In this document: positions 1 through 5,034 of the stretch, piece by piece | Numbering within the stretch: the first letter of the stretch is position 1 | How the letters are laid out: each line of letters starts with the position of its first letter | Assembly: GCA_001796865.1 (NCBI GenBank) | Contig: MGNQ01000016.1 | Span: forward strand, 709 to 6,079 | Direction of reading: 5' to 3' | DNA: 5,371 nucleotides | DNA from: Chloroflexi bacterium RBG_16_56_11 | GTDB taxonomy: Bacteria; Chloroflexota; Dehalococcoidia; Dehalococcoidales; RBG-16-60-22 | The notes under the pieces: model-generated | What the model was told of the DNA's origin: nothing | What the model saw: the letters and a program-made list of their open reading frames with translations, nothing else | Databases searched by the model: none | Made by a program: the position numbers and the translations under genes

Positions 1-632
1 AGGAGAGGGACTACGTCGAAAAAGCCAAGGGCGTGTTCCAGCCGACCGAACTCGGCAAGGCTGTCAACGATTTGCTTGTCCAGCACTTCCCGGATATTAT
101 CAACGTTCAGTTCACGGCGGACATGGAAAACGAGTTGGATGACATCGCCAGCAAAGAGCGCGAATGGCCGAGCGTGATACAGGACTTCTACACGCCGTTC
201 GATAAAGACCTGCAGAAGGCCGTGAAGACGGCGGAACGGGTGAAGCTGGCCGACGAGCCGACCGGCGAGGCCTGTCCGAAGTGCGGAAAACCGCTCATCG
301 TCAAGACGGGGAGGTTCGGCAAGTTCATCGCTTGCAGCGGCTATCCCGGCTGCCGGTTCACGCAGTCGTACCAGGTGAAGACGGGGGCGAAATGCCCGGA
401 GTGCGGCGGTGAGCTGGTGCAACGGGTCAGCAAGAAAAAGAAGGTGTTCTACGGGTGTAGCAAGTACCCGGATTGCGAGTTCGCGACGAGGTTCAAGCCC
501 CTGGCAGAAGCGTGCCCGAAGTGCGGCGGACTGCTTACCCAGCACGGACGGCAGGCGTGGTGCGCCAAGTGCGAGTATAAGGGGAAGATAGAGGAAAAGG
601 CGGCAGACAAGGCGGGGACAAAGGCGGAATAA
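1..632 (+). CDS. topA: DNA topoisomerase I, C-terminal part with three zinc ribbons (5' truncated by window edge)
   Basis: This is the 3' end of a type IA topoisomerase, which relaxes negatively supercoiled DNA by cutting and passing one strand. The first complete codon is at base 3 and about 209 residues are visible. The GTG at 33 is an internal Val codon, not a start. The opening residues (ERDYVEKAK, then GVFQPTELGKAV and EWPSVIQDFYTPF) match the end of the TopA core. Three four-cysteine zinc ribbons follow. The first (273-353) is CPKC...CSGYPGC, the second (393-476) CPEC...CSKYPDC, and the third (513-572) a shorter CPKC...CAKC. The protein ends in a Lys/Glu/Ala-rich tail. In this family the ribbons bind single-stranded DNA and can contact RNA polymerase. 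The catalytic Tyr and Toprim domain lie outside the window. The stop codon is 17 bases before the Xer gene, suggesting one transcript. Confidence 0.95.
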   Translation, partial: ERDYVEKAKGVFQPTELGKAVNDLLVQHFPDIINVQFTADMENELDDIASKEREWPSVIQDFYTPFDKDLQKAVKTAERVKLADEPTGEACPKCGKPLIVKTGRFGKFIACSGYPGCRFTQSYQVKTGAKCPECGGELVQRVSKKKKVFYGCSKYPDCEFATRFKPLAEACPKCGGLLTQHGRQAWCAKCEYKGKIEEKAADKAGTKAE

Positions 633-649
633 ATTTTTAGAAAAACAAA

Positions 650-1567
650 ATGAACGCGATAAAGGAAACCATATTTAACAAATACATCGATTACCTCCAG
701 GCGGAGAGGAATGTTTCGGCGTACACGGTTCGCAACTACACCAACGACCTGCTGGAGTTCTTCGACTTCGTCCGGGAAAAAGGGATAGAGTCCCTGAAGG
801 GCGTGGACAAGCAGACGCTCCGGGGCTACCTGGCGCGCCTGATGGAGAAGGGCTACGCCAAATCGAGCATCGCCCGCAAGCTCTCGGCGGTACGTTCTTT
901 CTACCGCTACCTGATGCGTGAGGAGATGGTTAGCGCCAGCCCGGCGGCGACGACGGTCTCGCCCAGGTTGGACAGACGCCTGCCTTCTTTCCTGACCGTC
1001 GACGAGGCCAGGCGCCTGGTGGAGTCGCCCGACCTGACGCAACCCCAGGGCCAGCGTGACCGGGCCCTGCTGGAGCTGCTCTATGCCTCCGGCCTGCGTG
1101 TCAGCGAGCTGGTGAACATGAACGTGGATCAGGTGAACCTAGCAACGAACGAAATACGGGTCTGGGGCAAGGGCGCCAAGGAAAGGATCGTCCTTATCGG
1201 CGTGCCGGCGGCACGAGCCCTCACCGAATACATCGACGGCGGCCGGCGCCAGCTCCTCGGGGGGAAAAAGAACAGCGCCCTGTTCGTCAACCGCTACGGT
1301 GCGCGGCTGCTGGCCCGGAGGGTGCAGAAAATACTGACGAAGTACGCGCACAGCATCCATAAAAAGGTCCATCCGCACGTCCTCCGCCATACCTTCGCCA
1401 CGCACTTACTCGACGGGGGGGCAGACCTCAAAGTCGTCCAGGAGCTGCTGGGGCATGCCGACCTATCGTCGACCCAGATTTATACGCACGTTACGCAGAG
1501 CCGGGCGCGGAAGATATACCTCGCCGCCCATCCGATGGCGAAGGGAGACGCCGCCTCTAGTGAATAA
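650..1567 (+). CDS. xerC: Site-specific tyrosine recombinase, XerC/XerD type
   Basis: A complete 305-residue Xer recombinase, close to the usual length of about 300. The family resolves chromosome dimers at dif sites near the terminus, usually as a XerC-XerD pair with FtsK. Residues 1-100 form the N-terminal SAM-like DNA-binding domain (YTVRNYTNDL, then KLSAVRSFYRYL). The catalytic domain follows from about 110. All active-site residues are visible: R150 (SGLRVSEL), K174 (GKGAKER), H243 and R246 (HVLRH), H269 (LLGH) and nucleophile Y278 (TQIYTH). Their spacing nearly matches E. coli XerD. The AHPMA ending and the place behind topA favour the name XerC, but C and D cannot be separated safely without a tree. 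No Shine-Dalgarno is seen before ATG 650 (AT-rich leader), so translation may depend on coupling to topA. The gene's last 8 bases overlap the next one. Confidence 0.93.
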   Translation: MNAIKETIFNKYIDYLQAERNVSAYTVRNYTNDLLEFFDFVREKGIESLKGVDKQTLRGYLARLMEKGYAKSSIARKLSAVRSFYRYLMREEMVSASPAATTVSPRLDRRLPSFLTVDEARRLVESPDLTQPQGQRDRALLELLYASGLRVSELVNMNVDQVNLATNEIRVWGKGAKERIVLIGVPAARALTEYIDGGRRQLLGGKKNSALFVNRYGARLLARRVQKILTKYAHSIHKKVHPHVLRHTFATHLLDGGADLKVVQELLGHADLSSTQIYTHVTQSRARKIYLAAHPMAKGDAASSE

Positions 1568-2633
1568 CCGCCTGGCTCAGCTCCGCCGCCTTTTTACCGG
1601 AAAAGAAATCGACGCCATTTTCATCACCCAGGCAGAGAACCGGCGCTACCTTTCGGGCTTCCACGGCACCGCGGGATTTCTTTTCATTACCGGAAAAAGG
1701 GCCGTCCTGGCGACGGACTTCCGCTACACCGAGCAAGCGGCGAAGGAAGCCAGAGATTTCGAAATTTTACGGATTTCCGGCGATATCGCCGGATGGTTCC
1801 CGGGGCTGGTGAGTGATCCAGGCATTAAAAGGCTGGGGTTCGAGACTGCAGACGTCTCTTTCAGCTTTCATCATCAACTGTTTGACGCCCTGAAAAACAA
1901 GGAGATTGCCGTCGAGCTGGTCCCCGTCAACAGCCTGGTGGAGTCGCTGAGGGCGGTGAAAGAGCCGGGGGAAATCGAGTATATCCGGCAGGCCTCGGCC
2001 ATCACCGATGAGGCCTTCGAGTCTATGGAAAGAAAGATAAAAGTCGGCATGACCGAGAAACAGGTGGCCTGGGAGCTGGAGAAAACCATGCGGGAAAACG
2101 GCAGCCAGGCGCTGCCTTTCGAGATAATCGTCGGCTCAGGGCCGAACGCCGCGCTGCCCCACGCGAAGCCTGCCGAGCGTGTCATCAAACAGGAAGAACC
2201 GATAGTCATCGACATGGGGGCCAGGCACGCCGGATACGCCAGCGACCTCACCCGCACTATCTGCGCCGGGCAACCTGATAAGAAATTCAAAACGGTGTAT
2301 AGTACCGTGCTCGAAGCCCAGGCGGCGGCAATATCCGCAGTTACCACCGGCATGACCGGCCACCAGGCCGACAGCATCGCCCGGGAAATAATCGAGAAGG
2401 CCGGCTACGGCAGCGCCTTCGGGCACTCCCTGGGACACGGGGTCGGGCTGGCCGAACACGAACTACCCCGCCTCGGCCCGAGCTCGACCGATACTCTGAC
2501 CGACGGCATGGTATTTACCATAGAGCCCGGTATCTACTTGCCCGGGTGGGGAGGAGTCCGGATCGAGGACACGGTGGTCATGGAGGGGGGGAAGCTAAAG
2601 CCGCTCACCAGGGCCAGAAAGCTAAGCCTATAA
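1560..2633 (+). CDS. Xaa-Pro aminopeptidase/dipeptidase, peptidase family M24
   Basis: A cytoplasmic metallopeptidase that cleaves peptide bonds next to proline. The chosen GTG start at 1560 gives 357 residues beginning MNNRLAQLRRLF, which matches the usual N-terminus and length of small bacterial M24B enzymes. An AAGGGAG at 1541-1547 is a possible, somewhat distant ribosome site. A longer in-frame reading from 1455 adds 35 Arg/Pro-rich residues lying wholly inside the Xer gene and is rejected. The N-terminal creatinase-like domain spans about 1-130 (YLSGFHGTAG, then DFRYTEQA). The pita-bread domain follows with all five metal ligands visible: D218 (IDMGA), D229 (ASDLTR), H293 (LGHGVGL), E322 (IEPGIY) and E336 (VRIED). 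H289 and H300 are probable catalytic histidines. GTGAATAA holds both this start and the Xer stop, implying coupled translation. PepP-like and PepQ-like specificity cannot be told apart, so no symbol is given. Confidence 0.93.
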   Translation: MNNRLAQLRRLFTGKEIDAIFITQAENRRYLSGFHGTAGFLFITGKRAVLATDFRYTEQAAKEARDFEILRISGDIAGWFPGLVSDPGIKRLGFETADVSFSFHHQLFDALKNKEIAVELVPVNSLVESLRAVKEPGEIEYIRQASAITDEAFESMERKIKVGMTEKQVAWELEKTMRENGSQALPFEIIVGSGPNAALPHAKPAERVIKQEEPIVIDMGARHAGYASDLTRTICAGQPDKKFKTVYSTVLEAQAAAISAVTTGMTGHQADSIAREIIEKAGYGSAFGHSLGHGVGLAEHELPRLGPSSTDTLTDGMVFTIEPGIYLPGWGGVRIEDTVVMEGGKLKPLTRARKLSL

Positions 2634-2668
2634 ATCAAAACTCAAAAAGCAACACTAAAAACCACAAA

Positions 2669-2694
2669 ATTAAAATCATAGATTAAAATTATAG
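2669..2694. repeat. Tandem duplication of a 13-base AT-rich unit
   Basis: Two head-to-tail copies of ATTAAAAT(C/T)ATAG, at 2669-2681 and 2682-2694, differ at one base (12 of 13 identical). They lie in the AT-rich gap between the M24 peptidase and the PHP gene. The second copy contains TATAG, loosely like a -10 box, but no -35 box at proper spacing is convincing. The unit could be a regulator binding site or simple replication slippage. Confidence 0.6.
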
Positions 2695-2710
2695 CGGAAA
2701 CACTCATCAC

Positions 2711-2747
2711 GCTTTCGACAAGCTCAGGGTGAGCCGAAAAAGCTCAC
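2711..2747. repeat. Palindromic repeat fragment with mutually exclusive hairpins
   Basis: The segment begins with a TTCGACAAGCTCAGGGTGA-type motif, a short palindromic sequence I recognise as recurring between genes in many bacterial genomes. That recognition is from memory and not tested here. Several stems are possible: GCTT 2711-2714 with AAGC 2720-2723; GCTCA 2722-2726 with TGAGC 2730-2734 (3-base loop); and GTGAGC 2729-2734 with GCTCAC 2742-2747 (7-base loop). The last two share 2730-2734 and cannot form together. No T-run follows, so a normal intrinsic terminator is not supported. It sits 8 bases before the Shine-Dalgarno of the PHP gene. Confidence 0.55.
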
Positions 2748-2754
2748 GAATAAC

Positions 2755-2760
2755 AGGAGA
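2755..2760 (+). promoter_or_regulatory. Shine-Dalgarno that fixes a TTG start
   Basis: AGGAGA lies five bases before TTG 2766. No in-frame ATG or GTG lies at suitable distance, and the peptide from TTG begins directly with the conserved DLHIHT metal motif. This site therefore decides the start of the PHP gene. Confidence 0.8.
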
Positions 2761-2765
2761 AAATA

Positions 2766-3422
2766 TTGATTAAAGCCGACCTTCACATCCATACCCGCTA
2801 CTCCATGGACTGCAACACGCCCCCGGACCGGATAGTCAAGCGGTGCCAGGAACTGGGAATCGACTGTGTCGCTATAGCTGACCACGGGACAGCCGAGGGT
2901 GGGCTGGAGATGCAAAAAATAGCGCCGTTTAAAGTTATCGTCGCCGAGGAAATCCTGACGACGCACGGGGAAATCATGGGGATGTTCCTTAAGGAGACGA
3001 TTCCCAGCGGCATCACTCCGGAGGAGGCGGTCAAGCGCATCAAGGCACAGGGCGGCCTGGTAAATATCCCACACCCTTTCGAGACGATACGCGGCTCGGC
3101 CCTCAAGGACCGGTCCATCGAAGCGATAGCCGGAGGTATCGACCTTATGGAAGTGCTTAACTCGAGGAGCCCCTTCCCGGCAAACTCCAACAAGGCGAGG
3201 GAATTCGCTATGAAGCACAGCATACCCGGGGGTGCCGGCAGCGACGCCCATACTGTCCAGGAAATCGGCAACGCCTATGTTGAGATGCCTGATTTCAACA
3301 ACCCCGCTGAGTTCTTGAAGTCGCTGGCGCAGGGCAAAATCCGCGGCAAAAGGTCGGGCATGCTGGTGCACTTCCACAGCACGCTGGCGAGGGTAAAAAC
3401 GAAGCTCACGAGGAGAGAGTAA
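2766..3422 (+). CDS. PHP-domain metal-dependent phosphoesterase, substrate unknown
   Basis: A 218-residue soluble protein of the PHP (polymerase and histidinol phosphatase) fold, which usually hydrolyses phosphoester bonds with a two- or three-metal centre. Translation starts at TTG behind a good AGGAGA. Visible motifs in order are DLHIHT (H7, H9), a conserved Ser/Asp (S13, D15), ADHGT (D39, H40), AEEI (E61/E62), HPF (H103), an acidic MEVLNSR (E129) and GSDAH (D160, H162) followed by a PHP-associated C-terminal segment. The metal site therefore looks complete. It is shorter than typical histidinol phosphatases or TrpH/RNase AM proteins and lacks polymerase domains, so calling it any of these would be unsafe. 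Only one base separates it from the downstream formyltransferase, whose ribosome site lies in this gene's last codons. The two probably form an operon. The 132-base gap upstream may hold their promoter, but none is clear. Confidence 0.88.
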   Translation: MIKADLHIHTRYSMDCNTPPDRIVKRCQELGIDCVAIADHGTAEGGLEMQKIAPFKVIVAEEILTTHGEIMGMFLKETIPSGITPEEAVKRIKAQGGLVNIPHPFETIRGSALKDRSIEAIAGGIDLMEVLNSRSPFPANSNKAREFAMKHSIPGGAGSDAHTVQEIGNAYVEMPDFNNPAEFLKSLAQGKIRGKRSGMLVHFHSTLARVKTKLTRRE

Positions 3423-3423
3423 G

Positions 3424-4257
3424 ATGGCCTATAGGGTCGGCTGGTTTTCCACGGGGAGGGGCGCCGGCTCGAAAGGCCTCCTGCGTACCGTCCAGGAAAA
3501 CATCAACGCCGGGAACCTGGACGGCGAGATTGAGTTCGTGTTCTGCAGTCGCGATTGGGGCGAGACCGACGCTACCGACGAGTACCTCAGGATGGTCGAG
3601 GGCTACGGCATACCCCTGGTGCGTTTCTCTTACCAGATGTATAAGGCAGTCCGGGGCATGCCCAATCCCGACCCTGATAAACCACTGCCGCAGTGGCGGC
3701 TCGACTACGACCGGGAGGTCATGAAGCGCCTGGAAGGATTCCGGCCGGACCTGTGCGTGCTGGCGGGTTTCATGCTGATAACCGGCCCGGAGATGTGCCG
3801 GAAGTACGACATCATCAACCTGCACCCGGCCGCCCCGGACGGACCGGCCGGCACGTGGCAGCAGGTGATATGGAAACTGATAGAGAGCGGGGCGAACATC
3901 CAGGGGGTGAAGATGCACGTGGCCATCCCCGAGCTGGACGCCGGCCCGACGGCGACCTACTGCCTCTTCCCCATCCGTGGCAGTGCGTTCGACCGTTACT
4001 GGGATGAGGTTAAGGGAAAGTCTATCGACGATATAAAAAAATCGCAGGGCGATAATAACCTGTTATTCAAGACCATCCGGCAGCACGGCTACGTGCGGGA
4101 GCTCCCGCTGGTGGTAGCCACAATCATAGCTTTCAGCGAGGGAAAGGTAAAAATCACAGACGACAAAAAGGTGGCGGACGGTCGCGGCCGGCCGATAAAG
4201 GGCTACGACCTTACTAACGAGATTGACGGGGCGGTGAGGGGCAAAATTCAGGAATAA
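3424..4257 (+). CDS. Formyltransferase-fold protein, divergent relative of GART (PurN)
   Basis: A 277-residue protein with the formyl_transf_N fold. Classical PurN (about 190-220 residues) moves a formyl group from 10-formyl-tetrahydrofolate to glycinamide ribonucleotide. The catalytic triad is visible as N132 and H134 (INLHP) and D172 (ELDAGP), spaced almost as in E. coli PurN (N106, H108, D144). LAGFML before the triad also fits. Other parts differ: the N-terminal loop reads STGRGAGSKGLL rather than the usual SGxGSN, the post-His segment is AAPDGPAGTWQQ, there is an insert of about 25 residues near 70-95, and the C-terminal half is long and charged. It may be a GART variant or a formyl- or carbamoyl-transferring enzyme with another substrate. 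AGGAG at 3411-3415, eight bases before ATG, is a good ribosome site. Its stop codon touches the palindromic element downstream. The fold is secure; the exact reaction is not. Confidence 0.82.
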   Translation: MAYRVGWFSTGRGAGSKGLLRTVQENINAGNLDGEIEFVFCSRDWGETDATDEYLRMVEGYGIPLVRFSYQMYKAVRGMPNPDPDKPLPQWRLDYDREVMKRLEGFRPDLCVLAGFMLITGPEMCRKYDIINLHPAAPDGPAGTWQQVIWKLIESGANIQGVKMHVAIPELDAGPTATYCLFPIRGSAFDRYWDEVKGKSIDDIKKSQGDNNLLFKTIRQHGYVRELPLVVATIIAFSEGKVKITDDKKVADGRGRPIKGYDLTNEIDGAVRGKIQE

Positions 4258-4365
4258 ATGTCATTGCGAGGGCGAAGCCCGTGGCAATCCCCATTCAGGC
4301 TTTAATGCCCTCCATGAGATTGCCATGTCGTCCCGATTTCATCGGGACTCCTCGCAACGACATTT
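4256..4365. repeat. MITE/REP-like palindromic element between convergent genes
   Basis: The outer arms, 4256-4271 and 4350-4365, are inverted repeats matching at 15 of 16 positions (AAATGTCATTGCGAGG against its near complement). Inside, TGGCAATC 4282-4289 pairs perfectly with GATTGCCA 4318-4325. Each side also carries its own small hairpin: GGGC-GAA-GCCC at 4270-4280 and TCCCGAT-TTC-ATCGGGA at 4331-4347. The whole can fold into a four-helix junction. GTCATTGCGAGG...GGCAATC sequences are familiar to me as dispersed intergenic repeats in Dehalococcoidia and some other bacteria, though I could not search. It has no ORF, so if mobile it depends on a transposase elsewhere. The left arm includes two bases of the formyltransferase stop codon. 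It may act as a bidirectional terminator for the converging transcripts, but there is no strong T-run. Confidence 0.8.
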
Positions 4366-4374
4366 AAAAGGTCT

Positions 4375-5034
4375 TTACTTCTTCTCTTTTTTAGTCTTTT
4401 CCTCTTTGTCCTCGGGGGGCCTGTTCAGGATTTCATCGATGATGCCGTATTCCACCGCCTGCGGCGGGTTCAGGTAGAAATCACGGTCGGTATCATGCGT
4501 AATCTTGTCCAGGGGCTGGTTGGTGTGCTTGACGAGGATTTCCTTGATGATGTCCTGCTGGCGCATAATCTCGCGGGCGGCGATGACAATATCCGCGGCC
4601 TGTCCCTGGGCACCCCCGATAGCCTGGTGCATGTGTATGGTGGCATGCGGAAGGGCGTAGCGCTTGCCCTTGTCACCGGCGCAGAGGAGCACAGTAGCCA
4701 TACTGGCCGCCATACCGACGCAAATGGTAGACACGGCCGGGCGGATGAGCTGCATGGTATCATAGATGGCCAGTCCGGCGCTGATGACACCTCCCGGGCT
4801 CTGGATATACATGTTAATGTCCCGCTCCGGGTCTTCGCGCTCCAGGTAAAGTAGCTGGGCAATGAGGGTATTGGCTACGGGGTCGGTGATGGGTGTGAAG
4901 AGCATGATGATGCGCTCTTTGAGAAGGAGCGAATAGATATCCCAGAACCTTTCGCCCCGCGGCCCGCTCTCCACGACGCCGGGAATGATATCCCTCGGCA
5001 ACTGATACAATAGATTATCTGGCAGATTGTTCAT
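4375..5034 (-). CDS. clpP: ATP-dependent Clp protease proteolytic subunit ClpP
   Basis: The serine peptidase of the Clp system, which forms two stacked heptameric rings and degrades proteins fed to it by AAA+ unfoldases such as ClpX. It is complete at 219 residues. The catalytic triad is S111 (GMAASMA), H136 (HMHQ) and D185 (DTDRDFYL), with the same spacing as E. coli S97, H122 and D171. The oxyanion-loop sequence QSPGG (78-82) and the RGERFWDIYSLLLKER entry segment are also typical. Residues 1-14 look like a removable propeptide, since DIIPGVVE aligns with the mature start of E. coli ClpP. The C-terminus carries a Lys/Glu-rich tail of about 14 residues (from RPPEDKEEK), longer than usual. 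An excellent AGGAGG lies six bases before the ATG, inside the end of tig. The two genes overlap by 20 bases. clpX, which often follows, is not here. Confidence 0.97.
   Translation of the reverse strand: MNNLPDNLLYQLPRDIIPGVVESGPRGERFWDIYSLLLKERIIMLFTPITDPVANTLIAQLLYLEREDPERDINMYIQSPGGVISAGLAIYDTMQLIRPAVSTICVGMAASMATVLLCAGDKGKRYALPHATIHMHQAIGGAQGQAADIVIAAREIMRQQDIIKEILVKHTNQPLDKITHDTDRDFYLNPPQAVEYGIIDEILNRPPEDKEEKTKKEKK

Noticed and set aside
449..1042. Open reading frame of 197 codons on the minus strand across the topA-xer junction
   Set aside because: It is antisense to two clearly recognised genes, has Arg-rich low-information composition and no family motif.
1415..1421. Run of seven G in xer, with a second in the M24 gene at 2585-2591, as possible frameshift sites
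   Set aside because: Both encode Gly-Gly in frame within intact genes, and nothing nearby suggests programmed shifting.
1455..1559. Longer N-terminus for the M24 peptidase from 1455
   Set aside because: The added residues are a frame shadow of the Xer catalytic region, and homologous proteins start at the GTG 1560 position.
2634..2765. Promoter for the PHP-formyltransferase pair
   Set aside because: The gap is AT-rich and has TATAG-like strings, but I found no -35 and -10 pair at normal spacing, so no promoter is called.
2724..3377. 217-codon minus-strand reading frame opposite the PHP gene
   Set aside because: The plus strand encodes an intact PHP metal site with a good ribosome site; the antisense frame has no recognisable domain.
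3406..3918. 170-codon minus-strand reading frame opposite the formyltransferase
   Set aside because: It is a shadow of a conserved catalytic gene, with no motif and no ribosome site seen.
4331..4347. Intrinsic terminator at the 7-bp hairpin
   Set aside because: The stem is perfect but no T-run follows it on either strand; it is better seen as part of the palindromic element.
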